NCBI RefSeq assembly: GCF_022414575.1
Contig: NZ_JADWYQ010000065.1
Location: 1 to 24,825 of the forward strand
Source: Streptomyces sp. MUM 178J
Lineage (GTDB): Bacteria; Actinomycetota; Actinomycetes; Streptomycetales; Streptomycetaceae
Direction of reading: 5' to 3'
DNA: 24,825 bases
Part shown: piece by piece, positions 8,665 through 15,927 of the stretch
How positions within the stretch are numbered: the stretch's first letter is position 1
Layout: the number at the start of each line of letters is the position of its first letter
Program-made: the position numbers and the translations under genes
Notes under the pieces: generated by a model
Told to the model about the DNA's origin: nothing
Seen by the model: only the letters and a program-made list of their open reading frames with translations
Databases searched by the model: none

Positions 8665-9480
8665 ATGCCGGACCGCCGCCGCCGTATGGGCCACCTCCTG
8701 TTGCCGCGGGAACGCCAGTCCACGGACGAGAACAACCCCTTCGCGCCGCCGCCGGAGGGCAGGCCGGACCAGCCCTGGCAGCCGCGCCGCCCCGAGAACG
8801 GCGGAGGCGCCGAAGGGGGCGGCCGTGACGGCGGCAGCCGCGAGGGCCACGAGGGTCGTGAGGACTCACCGGGCGAGGGCCCTGGTTCCTCCGGATCTGG
8901 TTCCTCCGGATCTGGTTCCTCCGGCTCCTCCTGGGGCGGCCAGTGGAGCAGCCGACAGCCGGGCCGCTCCTCGGGCGGCGGCTTCGGCGGCCGCCCCAAC
9001 GGCCAGCAGGGCTCCGGAGGCGGCCGCTCCGGCGGCCCGGCGGGCCTGCGCTGGGACCCGACGGACCCGGCCCAGCGCCGGGCGCGCTATGCGCTGCTTT
9101 CGGGCATGTGGGCGTTCTTCTTCGCGCTCTTCGACTTCCCGGAGATCGCGCTGCTGCTGGGCGCGCTCGCCCTGTACTGGGCGATCAGCTCCCTGCGTGC
9201 CAAGCCGCAGTCCCGCACCCCCGACCCGGCCGCCGCACAGCCGCCCGCCTCCCGGCAGCCGTCGTCCGGCAGCCCGGCCCGGCCCTTGATCACCGCGGCC
9301 GTCAGCGGCCTGGTCATGGCTTCGATCGCCCTGATGTTCGTAGCCGCGAACTTCACCGCGCAGCTCGTCTACCGCGACTACTACACCTGTGTCTCGGACG
9401 CCCTGACCAAGGACGGCCAGCTCGCCTGCAACGAACTCCTCCCGGAGCCCCTGCGCGGATGGATCGGCGTCAAGGAGTAG
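8665..9480 (+). CDS. Membrane protein with Gly/Ser-rich disordered N-terminal half
   Basis: The 271-residue product has residues 1-130 rich in Gly, Ser, Arg and Pro, including a GSSGS repeat encoded by a 15-bp tandem repeat. A hydrophobic segment follows (GMWAFFFALFDFPEIALLLG, continuing into ALALYWAISSL). A linker and a final helix come next (ITAAVSGLVMASIALMFVAA), then a short outer tail with two cysteines (YTCVSDAL, QLACNELLP). The type is familiar from Streptomyces next to purN, but I know no function. ATG 8665 is the first start in this frame after a TGA; its ribosome site is weak (GAGGGG about 14 nt upstream). Coding-like sequence in another frame runs directly up to this point, so a longer original N-terminus is possible. 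Confidence 0.75.
   Translation: MPDRRRRMGHLLLPRERQSTDENNPFAPPPEGRPDQPWQPRRPENGGGAEGGGRDGGSREGHEGREDSPGEGPGSSGSGSSGSGSSGSSWGGQWSSRQPGRSSGGGFGGRPNGQQGSGGGRSGGPAGLRWDPTDPAQRRARYALLSGMWAFFFALFDFPEIALLLGALALYWAISSLRAKPQSRTPDPAAAQPPASRQPSSGSPARPLITAAVSGLVMASIALMFVAANFTAQLVYRDYYTCVSDALTKDGQLACNELLPEPLRGWIGVKE
8882..8924. repeat. 15-bp tandem repeat inside coding sequence
   Basis: CTGGTTCCTCCGGAT occurs 2.9 times in a row (8882, 8897, 8912) and encodes a Gly-Ser-Ser-Gly-Ser linker. Exact copies suggest recent slippage. Confidence 0.8.
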
Positions 9481-9495
9481 GGCCTGGACAAGCGC

Positions 9496-9529
9496 CGGGG
9501 GTGCCGTGCAGCGCTGCACGGCACCCCCG
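9496..9529 (+). terminator. Perfect palindromic terminator of the upstream membrane gene
   Basis: Two 17-nt arms, CGGGGGTGCCGTGCAGC and GCTGCACGGCACCCCCG, form an uninterrupted palindrome starting 16 nt after the stop at 9480. Confidence 0.9.
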
Positions 9530-9542
9530 AGGAGCCCTGTGA

Positions 9543-9578
9543 ATCCGGCCGGCGCCGCACCTGCGGCGTCGGCCGGAT
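9543..9578 (-). terminator. Hairpin terminator of the FG-GAP protein gene
   Basis: A 17-bp stem with one G-T wobble (ATCCGGCCGGCGCCGCA with TGCGGCGTCGGCCGGAT) lies 7 nt past the stop of the minus-strand gene. Together with the previous hairpin it insulates two convergent genes. Confidence 0.88.
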
Positions 9579-9584
9579 CGCGTC

Positions 9585-11450
9585 TCAGTTCACGATCTTG
9601 CTGCTCCAGTGCTTGACCGGAGCTTCGAAACCGCCGCCCGTGCTGGTGAAGCTCCAGACACCGGTGTGGCTGCGGCCGTCGGAAGTGGTGCCGTAGTCGT
9701 AGAGGGCGCCGAGGTCGGTCTTGCCGTCATCGTTGAAGTCACCGGCAACCGGCTCACTGCGCTCCCAGCTCCAACTACCCGAACCGGAATCCCACACCTT
9801 CAACGGCTTCTCAAAACCCGCACCATTACTGGCGAACGTCCACAACCCAGAGTGATTACGACCGTCCCCAAGCTTCCCGTAGTCATACAGGACACCGAGA
9901 TCAGCCTTACCATCACCGTTGAAATCACCGGCAACCGGCTTACTACGCTCCCAGCTCCAACTACCCGAACCGGAATCCCACACCTTCAACGGCTTCTCAA
10001 AACCCGCACCATTACTGGCGAACGTCCACAACCCAGAGTGATTACGACCGTCCCCAAGCTTCCCGTAGTCATACAGGACACCGAGATCAGCCTTACCATC
10101 ACCGTTGAAATCACCGGCAACCGGCTTACTACGCTCCCAGCTCCAACTACCCGAACCGGAATCCCACACCTTCAACGGCTTCTCAAAACCCGCACCATTA
10201 CTGGCGAACGTCCACAACCCAGAGTGATTACGACCGTCCCCAAGCTTCCCGTAGTCATACAGGACACCGAGATCAGCCTTACCATCACCGTTGAAATCAC
10301 CGGCAACCGGCTTACTACGCTCCCAGCTCCAACTACCCGAACCGGAATCCCACACCTTCAACGGCTTCTCAAAACCCGCACCGTTGCTGAGGAACGTCCA
10401 CAGGCCGGAGTGATAGCGGCCGTCCTCATGCCGGCCGTAGCGGTACAGCACGGCGACATCGTCCTTGCCGTCGCCGTTGAAGTCGCCGGCAACCGGCTTG
10501 CTGGCGCCCCAGTACCAGCTGCCCGTGCCGGAGTCCCACAGAGTGCGCGGGGCCTTGAAGCCGTCGCCGTCACTGGTGAAACCCGTCAGGGCGGAGTGGT
10601 TGCGGCCCTGGGGGGTCTTGCCGAGGTCGCTCAGGACGCCGAAGTCGGCCTTGCCGTCGCCGGAGAAGTCGCCGGCCAGCGGAGCGTGCTGCCTGGGCAG
10701 GGAGCGCACCTGCTGAATCCACGGATTGATGTCGTCGACACGGGTGTCGAGAGCGCCCGTGCGCGTCTCCTCAGAGCCGAGACATCCGCCCTGCCATGAC
10801 CTGCTGTGGAGCGCCACCAGCTCAGGCCGTCCGTCGGTGATGCGGACGGCCGGGCCGCCCGTGTCGCCCTTGCAGATGGCGGCGTCGCCCTTGGCGGCCA
10901 GCCCGATGGTGGCGCCGTCGACGGCGTCGATGCCGAACTCGCCGCTGTGCAGACGGTCGGGCGCCCACCCCGTGGCCGTGCGGCCATAGCCCATGGCCTC
11001 CAGCGTCTCCCCCTTCTGCGGCGCCGAAACGGCCAGCTGAACGGGGGCGACATCGGTGACCGGCTCGGCGAGCCTGGCCATGACCAGGTCACGGTCCGAT
11101 CGGGGAACGACCTCGGTGATCGCCACGGTCCGCGCGGCGGGCTGGAGCAGATCCGTGCTGCCGAGCGTGGCAGTCGACGGCTGCGCGGGCTTTCCGGCCG
11201 CCACCGTGCCGCCCGGTGTCTCTGCGAAGCAGCTGGCGGCGGTGAGGATCCACTGAGGGTCCACCAGCGCGCCCGTGCAACCGCGCGTGTCGCCGACGTC
11301 GATCTGCGCGGCGAAGGTACGGGATCCGTCCGCGGCCTGCCCGCCCGAAACGGCCAGGGCAGGCGTGCTGCCCAAGGCTGCGGCGGCGATGGCGGCGGCG
11401 GCCGCCAGGGTGCATCTGCTCGTTCTTCGAGAAAGGAACTGCGATGGCAT
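9585..11450 (-). CDS. Secreted trypsin-fold protein with substituted catalytic residues, fused to FG-GAP repeats
   Basis: The 621-residue protein begins with a Sec signal peptide (LAAAAAIAAAALGSTPALA). Residues about 34-250 have the trypsin (S1) fold: VSGGQAADG, WILTAASCFAE, D121 in RSDRDLVMARL and CKGDTGGPAV. The catalytic His of TAAHC is Ser73, and the nucleophile of GDSGGP is Thr197; only Asp121 remains. Cys pairs expected for the fold (C58/C74, C193/C223) are kept, so the fold is probably intact but ordinary proteolysis unlikely. Residues 258-621 hold six FG-GAP/VCBS-type motifs (PVAGDFNGDGKADLGVLYDY) likely to bind calcium and build a propeller. Three central units are identical at DNA level. 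The gene follows a small secreted-protein gene by 66 nt, so they are probably co-expressed. It may be a binding protein rather than an enzyme. Confidence 0.9.
   Translation of the reverse strand: MPSQFLSRRTSRCTLAAAAAIAAAALGSTPALAVSGGQAADGSRTFAAQIDVGDTRGCTGALVDPQWILTAASCFAETPGGTVAAGKPAQPSTATLGSTDLLQPAARTVAITEVVPRSDRDLVMARLAEPVTDVAPVQLAVSAPQKGETLEAMGYGRTATGWAPDRLHSGEFGIDAVDGATIGLAAKGDAAICKGDTGGPAVRITDGRPELVALHSRSWQGGCLGSEETRTGALDTRVDDINPWIQQVRSLPRQHAPLAGDFSGDGKADFGVLSDLGKTPQGRNHSALTGFTSDGDGFKAPRTLWDSGTGSWYWGASKPVAGDFNGDGKDDVAVLYRYGRHEDGRYHSGLWTFLSNGAGFEKPLKVWDSGSGSWSWERSKPVAGDFNGDGKADLGVLYDYGKLGDGRNHSGLWTFASNGAGFEKPLKVWDSGSGSWSWERSKPVAGDFNGDGKADLGVLYDYGKLGDGRNHSGLWTFASNGAGFEKPLKVWDSGSGSWSWERSKPVAGDFNGDGKADLGVLYDYGKLGDGRNHSGLWTFASNGAGFEKPLKVWDSGSGSWSWERSEPVAGDFNDDGKTDLGALYDYGTTSDGRSHTGVWSFTSTGGGFEAPVKHWSSKIVN
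9760..10382. repeat. 186-bp tandem repeat array, about 3.35 identical copies
   Basis: Successive copies start at 9793, 9979, 10165 and 10351 (the phrase CACACCTTCAACGGCTTC). I compared the three full units by eye and found no differences. Each encodes 62 residues with one FG-GAP motif. Flanking FG-GAP units at either side differ and use G/C-ending codons, whereas the identical units use many codons ending in T or A (AAT, AGT, GGT, GAT, TTT). Confidence 0.95.
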
Positions 11451-11516
11451 GGGTGTCCTCCGGTGTGGAGTTGCTGGAGTCGAGAAAGCCGGTCCTGCCC
11501 TCGCGGCAGGCAGCGC

Positions 11517-12026
11517 CTACTTGTTGGCGTGGATCTCCAGGAGGACGTGGTCGCGTCCCTGGGGATCGGCCGTCTCGCCAACCGCCGTCCAAGTGTTCTT
11601 CTCGACGTCGAAGGAGACCTCGCGCTCGTCGACGCTCATGTCCACACGGGTCGAGTAGTCGTTCCCCCTGACCCCGTACACCTGATCCAGTTCCAGCTGG
11701 AGGTACCCGCCGTTCCCGGTGACCTCGAAGCAGTACTCGCCCTTGGACCGGCTCGAGACCACAAGCGGGTTGGTCGCGGTCGCGCAGTCGGCGAGCACGA
11801 TGTGGCCGTCGCCGCGGATCAGGCGGATCCCGCGCTCTTCGAAGATCTTGTCGGCCTGGGGGTAGGCGAAGTCCTCGACGGCGAAGGGCGGCATCTCGGC
11901 CGCTGCCGCGGCGGGGGCCACCGGTGCGTGGCCGTCCCGCGAGTCGGCGACGGCGGTTGCGGCGAAGGCGACGGTCCCCAGGACGGCGCCAGTCGCAAGA
12001 AGAGCAGAAGTAAGCTTCATGGTCAC
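11517..12026 (-). CDS. Small secreted protein of unknown function, partner of the FG-GAP protein
   Basis: GTG at 12026 is preferred, with AGGAAG 8 nt upstream; ATG at 12020 is the alternative. The 169-residue product has a signal peptide (LTSALLATGAVLGTVAFAAT, cleavage near AVA-DS). The mature part begins with an Ala/Pro stretch and then FAVEDFAYPQADKIFEE and IRLIRGDGHIVLADC. Two cysteines, C81 and C99, could form a disulfide. The alternating hydrophobic pattern toward the C-terminus (GYLQLELDQVYGV, VLLEIHA) suggests a beta-sandwich. I recall similar small exported proteins beside FG-GAP trypsin-like genes in Streptomyces, but no function. The 66-nt gap to the next gene suggests one transcript. 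Confidence 0.85.
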   Translation of the reverse strand: MTMKLTSALLATGAVLGTVAFAATAVADSRDGHAPVAPAAAAAEMPPFAVEDFAYPQADKIFEERGIRLIRGDGHIVLADCATATNPLVVSSRSKGEYCFEVTGNGGYLQLELDQVYGVRGNDYSTRVDMSVDEREVSFDVEKNTWTAVGETADPQGRDHVLLEIHANK

Positions 12027-12328
12027 TCGATTGCTTCCTGTGCGTGTGGTCAGTACGGCCCGGAGAAATCGGGTGAGGCCCCGTCACCATCTCGAATCAT
12101 CGAGCATCGAGCATCCCTCGACGGTCGCAGCAGCAATCTGCGATCCATCCCCCGCTTCCCCCGTGTCAGCAAGGCTATTCATATCATCCTCCCGGCTGCC
12201 GCCCTCCGGAGAGGTGCGACGCCCGACCAATGGGCCGGGACCGCCAGTTGACGCCTTCCGGGCACGGCAGGGCCGGATGGCTGCGATGACCACGCAGTGC
12301 GCCGGACAACCCGGGAGCGTGTGTCACC
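12027..12328. other. Intergenic region, moderate AT content
   Basis: This 302-bp gap should contain the promoter of the minus-strand secreted-protein gene. It includes a 32-codon minus-strand ORF described separately and repeated ATCGAGCAT elements near 12097-12115. I see no convincing promoter hexamers, tRNA or riboswitch. Confidence 0.5.
12084..12182 (-). CDS. Possible 32-residue small ORF upstream of secreted-protein gene
   Basis: ATG at 12182 is preceded by GGGAGG at 6-7 nt spacing, a better ribosome site than many real genes here. The peptide begins MNSLADTGEAGDGS and ends EGCSMLDDSRW, with one Cys. G/C at third positions is only about 58 percent, well below neighbouring genes, so it may be a chance ORF or a short leader peptide. 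It ends 57 nt before the secreted-protein start, on the same strand. Confidence 0.2.
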   Translation of the reverse strand: MNSLADTGEAGDGSQIAAATVEGCSMLDDSRW

Positions 12329-12738
12329 ATGCGCGGTTCCGGCAACAGTTGCCCCGTTGGACCCGACCCGGCCCGACAGCAGTCGAGGGGAATCACCATC
12401 AGCGGAAAGAGACTGAGACAAGCGGTGCGAGCGCGCGCCGCTGTCGCCATGACCACAGTCATCGCACTCAACACGGGGGCGCTGGAAATATCGACGGCGA
12501 CCGCGGCCGAACAACCCCGGCCCGGGAATGGCCGCGGCCGCGTCGTCGCCGCCTGGCAGGCAGGGGATTCCGGCGTCAGGACGGCGGCCGAGCAGGCTCT
12601 GACCGGCTCGGACGAAGACATGAGGAATTCCTGAGCGAGGGCCTCCGCATCGCTGCGGAGGAAGACGACCGGCTAGCGGCCCTGCGGATGCCCAGTTCCG
12701 TGGGAAAGGGAGTTCAGGCAGCCGCAAGGAAGCCCTGA
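12329..12738 (+). pseudogene. Frameshifted remnant of a secreted ALF-repeat protein
   Basis: The first frame (ATG 12329) encodes a signal-peptide-like stretch (VAMTTVIALNTGALEI) and then half an ALF repeat (AAWQAGDSGVRTAAEQAL, TGSDEDMRN) before a stop at 12632. The repeat continues in the +2 frame as FLSEGLRIAAEEDDRLAALR and stops at 12738. Restoring one T in AATTCCTG near 12626-12630 would join them. The natural start may have been at 12398, where a good ribosome site (GAGGGGA) precedes ATC rather than ATG/GTG. ALF-repeat proteins normally carry several repeats and further domains, so the rest has been lost. No mobile element is visible beside it. Confidence 0.6.
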
Positions 12739-12741
12739 CCC

Positions 12742-12762
12742 TCCAGGGCCCGGGGCCCTGGA
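12742..12762 (+). terminator. Hairpin after the ALF-repeat remnant
   Basis: TCCAGGGCCC and GGGCCCTGGA form a perfect 10-bp stem around one G, starting 4 nt beyond the remnant's last stop. Its retention suggests this was the original 3' end of the gene. Confidence 0.6.
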
Positions 12763-12840
12763 CCCACCGACACTCCTCAGGGGGCCTGGCGGAAAGCCCG
12801 CCAACACCCCAGGGAGGTCTGGGAGAAACCTCACCAAGCC

Positions 12841-12930
12841 CCCGGGTGCAGGCCGAAGCCCACCAACACCCCCGGATGCAGGCCGAAGCCCACCAACACC
12901 CCCGGGTGCGGGGCAAAGCCCACTCGCACA
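12841..12930. repeat. Three 30-bp tandem repeats
   Basis: Units beginning CCCGGGTGCAGGCCGAAGCC occupy 12841-12870, 12871-12900 and 12901-12930. The first two differ at one base; the third is more diverged. More degenerate copies seem to extend back to about 12784. The repeat is non-coding and lies between convergent transcription ends. Confidence 0.8.
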
Positions 12931-12940
12931 CCCCGGGGGT

Positions 12941-12957
12941 CGGGGGCAGAGCCCCCG
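12941..12957 (-). terminator. Hairpin terminator of the DUF6350 gene
   Basis: CGGGGGC-AGA-GCCCCCG forms a 7-bp stem immediately downstream of the minus-strand stop at 12959. This is a common Streptomyces terminator form. Confidence 0.75.
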
Positions 12958-12958
12958 G

Positions 12959-14626
12959 TTACGGGAAGGGGCGGGATGGGGGAAGGCCTCCCCCCGAAGA
13001 GCCCGACGGCTCCGTGCACGGTTCGCCCTGGGCGCCCCGGTCCGCCCAGGGATCCGCCGGCAGGAAGTCATACGCCTCCGAGGCCTCCGGGCTCTCCGAG
13101 GTCCCGGAGCCCTTCGAGGTCCCGGAGCCCTTCGAGGTTTTCGGGGCTTCCGAGGTTTTCGGGCTCTTCGGGGCCTTCGAGGCTCCCGAAGGCTCCGCAG
13201 GCTTGGAAGGCCCCGCGGACTTGGAGGACCCCGCGGGCTTGGAAGGCTCCGCGACCTCGGAGGGCCCCGAAAGCGCCGCAGACTGACCAGCCGTCTTCTC
13301 GACCCCCAGATCCGCACCCACCGACACCTCCCGCGCCCCACTCACCCGGCGCGCCTCCCGCATCGCACGCAATCGCCGCCACCCCCGTACTCCCAGCGCC
13401 CCCGTCACCCCGATCCCCCCGCACCACACCAGCGCCGCCGCACCCGTCAGCCACCACACGGGACCGAAGGCCGCCAGACGGCCGGTGCCCAGCGAGCCGC
13501 CGGACGCCGCGGCGAGGAAGGCGGTCAGCAGGGCGCAGCCCGCCGCGCCGAGGAGGGCGGTGAGCACGGTGTCCCGCCACCCGGCGGGCCCCCGGTCCCG
13601 TACCGTCAGCCACGCCACCGCTCCGCCCGCCGACACCGGCACCGCAAACGCGGCACAGGTCAGCGGCGTCGCCCCGCCACCCGTCTCCGGCACCGCCGCC
13701 AGCCACGGGAAGTACGGGGCGCCGCCGAGGGCGTCGGCCACCGACCCGCCCCCGCCCAACGGCGCCGCCGTCGCACCTGCGCCCACACCGAAGCCGGGCC
13801 CGAGCCCGTACGCCGCCCCCCAGACCGCCGCGTTCGGCATCAGCGCCAGCATCAGCAGCACCACCGCGGCCTGCCCCGGCCACGCCTCCGCCAACCGGAA
13901 CAGCGACTCGTGCGCCGTGCCCCAGTGCCATCCCAGCGAGGCGACGGCGAGCACCGCACCGCCGGCGGCCAGGGTGAGGGCGGCCGTGCAGGCCGCGCGC
14001 AACGCCACGATGACGCGGGCGCGGGCGACCCCGACCCGCGCCCGTTCCGGCACCCACCCCGGCAGCGGCCCCAGCGGCCGGCCCCGGGCCGTCCAGATCC
14101 CCGCGGCCGCCGACGCCGCCGCCACCGGCGGCAGATGCAGTACGGCACTGACGACGTCCCCGGCCAGCGGCCCGCCCGCCGCGTACGCCGTCGCCGCCGC
14201 GCCGACGATCAGATATCCCCCCGTCACCGCGCACCACACGTCCAGGCCATTGCGCAGGCCGGCCTGCTCGCCGCGCTCCGCGGAGTCCCGCGCGGCGCGG
14301 TGCGCCAGCCAGACGGGCAGCGCCACAAGCAGCAGCGGCACGACGCCCATGGGGGCGGGCTGGCCGGAGAGCGTGTCGGTCCGTACGAGCTCCACGCCGT
14401 GGGCGAGCAGCCACAGCGACGCGGCGACGCGGAACGCCCCGCCCGGCCCGCTGTCGGGGTACGGGGAGCTGATCCACGCCGCCGTCGCCAGCATGGTCAG
14501 GGCCCCGAGTCCCAGCCCCGCCGCCACCGCCCCGCGTACGGACGCCGCAGCCACCAGGACGGCCCGTCCGCCGTACGCCACGCTCTCCGTCTCGGCTGTC
14601 TGCGTCACGTCGGTCGCCTGAGTCAC
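12959..14626 (-). CDS. DUF6350 polytopic membrane protein with repetitive C-terminal tail
   Basis: GTG at 14626 (VTQATDVTQTAETESVAYGG) gives 555 residues; a longer frame from TTG 14692 adds an implausible N-terminus. No clear ribosome site precedes it. About nine hydrophobic segments span residues 25-420, including LGALTMLATAAWI, GVVPLLLVALPVWLAHRAA and WWLTGAAALVWCGGIGVTGAL, consistent with DUF6350 (annotated in some genomes as a PerM-like cell-division protein). The final roughly 130 residues are a Ser/Lys/Pro/Ala/Glu-rich tail (AEPSKPAG, TSKGSGTSKGSG) ending near a DFLPADPWADR motif. That tail is partly made of 18-bp DNA repeats. It is divergent from the sigma-like gene, with an AT-rich shared promoter region near 14685-14715. 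Function is unknown. Confidence 0.85.
   Translation of the reverse strand: MTQATDVTQTAETESVAYGGRAVLVAAASVRGAVAAGLGLGALTMLATAAWISSPYPDSGPGGAFRVAASLWLLAHGVELVRTDTLSGQPAPMGVVPLLLVALPVWLAHRAARDSAERGEQAGLRNGLDVWCAVTGGYLIVGAAATAYAAGGPLAGDVVSAVLHLPPVAAASAAAGIWTARGRPLGPLPGWVPERARVGVARARVIVALRAACTAALTLAAGGAVLAVASLGWHWGTAHESLFRLAEAWPGQAAVVLLMLALMPNAAVWGAAYGLGPGFGVGAGATAAPLGGGGSVADALGGAPYFPWLAAVPETGGGATPLTCAAFAVPVSAGGAVAWLTVRDRGPAGWRDTVLTALLGAAGCALLTAFLAAASGGSLGTGRLAAFGPVWWLTGAAALVWCGGIGVTGALGVRGWRRLRAMREARRVSGAREVSVGADLGVEKTAGQSAALSGPSEVAEPSKPAGSSKSAGPSKPAEPSGASKAPKSPKTSEAPKTSKGSGTSKGSGTSESPEASEAYDFLPADPWADRGAQGEPCTEPSGSSGGGLPPSRPFP
13099..13134. repeat. 18-bp direct repeats in the DUF6350 tail
   Basis: GAGGTCCCGGAGCCCTTC is present twice in tandem and encodes two copies of a Thr-Ser-Lys-Gly-Ser-Gly-type unit. 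Related degenerate units extend to about 13270. Confidence 0.7.
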
Positions 14627-14742
14627 GCCGCCATGCTGCCAACGGCACCCGCTTTCGCCCTGCAACAGGCGAATGACCGTTGTGTCGCTCAATATATGGT
14701 TATGTACTTTTACGCAGAGTGCAGTGCGGCGGTGTCCCGGCC

Positions 14743-15774
14743 ATGACCCGGAGCAGCACCCTCCTGGCCACGTCTTCGGAGCCCGGCACGGCCCCTCGGG
14801 CGCCCACTGCGGAAACAGCGCCAGAGGGTTCGCCGAGGCCCGAACCGGAAACCGGTTCGAAAGCGGACCAGGGAGCGGAACGGGAAGCAGCCCCGGAACC
14901 GGGAGCGGCCCCGGGGGCGGAAGCGGCTCCTGAGGCGGCCCCGGGGGCGGAAGCGGCTCACAGGCGTACGCCGCCGCCCGCCCCCGCCGAGGCGTTCGAC
15001 GCGCTCTACACGGACGCCGCCCCCGCCCTGGTGCACCAGGCCTACCTGCTCACCGGCCGCCGCAGACTCTCCCAGGAGGCGGTAGAGCGCGCCTTCCACC
15101 ACGCCTGGCAGCACTGGGCCGAAGTGGCACGCGACCGGGACCCCGCCGGCTGGGTACGGGCCGTCGCGTACGACCACGCCCTCTCCCCCTGGCACCGGCT
15201 GCGCCCCACCCACCGGCACCCCGACGCCCCGCCGGTCGAACACGACCGCCGCGCCCTGCTCGATGTGCTGCTCTCGCTGCCGCCGTCGTACCGCCGGACT
15301 CTGCTGCTCTACGACGGCCTGGGACTCGACCTGCCCGAGACGGCGGCCGAGACGGAGGCGTCCACTCCGGCCGCCGCGCGCCGACTGCTGCACGCCCGCG
15401 AGGCGGTGGCCGTGCGCCTGCCCGAGCTGGCCGACGCCGGGGGGCTCCAGAAGCGGCTGGCGGCCCTCGTCGGCTCCGGGCCCGCCATGGCGCCGTCGCC
15501 CGCGCGCGCGGTGCGCACCGGCGGCGAACGCCGGGCCAGGCTGTGGACGCGGGCGGCGATCGTGGTCACGACGCTGCTGATCGGGGTCACGGCCGCTGCC
15601 GCGGTCACCTCCCCGGGGGAGTACCGGGCCCCCGTGGCTCCGGGTCGGCCGGTCGACGGAGTGCTCCCGGCCGCCGGACCCGAAAAGCTGAGCGATGGGG
15701 ACGAGGCGCTGCGCGACCGGCTCCGCTCCGGGCCCGCCGCCGGACCCGGGCGTCTTCTTCCGCAGCTCCGCTAG
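14743..15774 (+). CDS. ECF sigma-factor-like protein with C-terminal transmembrane segment
   Basis: The 343-residue product starts at ATG 14743 without a clear ribosome site. Residues 1-80 are a Pro/Ala/Glu-rich tail with a 30-bp DNA repeat. Residues about 84-155 resemble sigma region 2 (FDALYTDAAPALVHQAYLL, WVRAVAYDHALS). Residues 170-225 resemble region 4 (LLSLPPSYRRTLLLYDGLGL, DLPETAAETEASTPAAARRL). Residues 271-288 are a hydrophobic helix (AAIVVTTLLIGVTAAAAV), followed by a short outer tail. Region 2 lacks the strong aromatic and basic residues used for promoter melting, so promoter activity is doubtful. It may be a membrane-tethered or degenerate sigma-like regulator. It is divergently transcribed from DUF6350; the gene order suggests a conserved pair of unknown role. 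Confidence 0.75.
   Translation: MTRSSTLLATSSEPGTAPRAPTAETAPEGSPRPEPETGSKADQGAEREAAPEPGAAPGAEAAPEAAPGAEAAHRRTPPPAPAEAFDALYTDAAPALVHQAYLLTGRRRLSQEAVERAFHHAWQHWAEVARDRDPAGWVRAVAYDHALSPWHRLRPTHRHPDAPPVEHDRRALLDVLLSLPPSYRRTLLLYDGLGLDLPETAAETEASTPAAARRLLHAREAVAVRLPELADAGGLQKRLAALVGSGPAMAPSPARAVRTGGERRARLWTRAAIVVTTLLIGVTAAAAVTSPGEYRAPVAPGRPVDGVLPAAGPEKLSDGDEALRDRLRSGPAAGPGRLLPQLR
14905..14959. repeat. 30-bp direct repeat in the N-terminal tail
   Basis: GCGGCCCCGGGGGCGGAAGC followed by GGCTC appears twice at a 30-bp period and encodes the Glu-Ala-Ala-Pro-Gly-Ala repeats of the sigma-like protein. Confidence 0.65.
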
Positions 15775-15850
15775 CAAGCGGTGCGCGGTGACGCTGATGG
15801 TGCGTGACGGTGGGTGAAGGTGTTGATGGTGCGGAGTGACGCGTGACGAC

Positions 15851-15895
15851 GTGAAAGGACCCGCCCCCGTCCATCGGGGTGCGGGCCCTTTTCAC
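15851..15895. terminator. Bidirectional hairpin terminator between convergent genes
   Basis: GTGAAAGGACCCGCCCCCG pairs with CGGGGTGCGGGCCCTTTTCAC with two small bulges. T-rich and A-rich flanks on the two sides suit both the sigma-like gene (plus) and sucD (minus). Confidence 0.8.
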
Positions 15896-15927
15896 ATGCG
15901 TGCGTACGTCAGCCGACGAGGCTGTCC

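Noticed and set aside
9760..10382. CRISPR-like array
   Set aside because: Units are contiguous, coding, 186 bp long and have no unique spacers.
9609..10799. A 396-codon plus-strand ORF with perfect protein repeats
   Set aside because: The repeats simply mirror the 186-bp units of the FG-GAP gene; there is no ribosome site and no independent domain.
12846..13563. Overlapping plus-strand ORFs rich in Ser/Pro/Glu
   Set aside because: They lie antisense to the DUF6350 tail and arise from its short DNA repeats.
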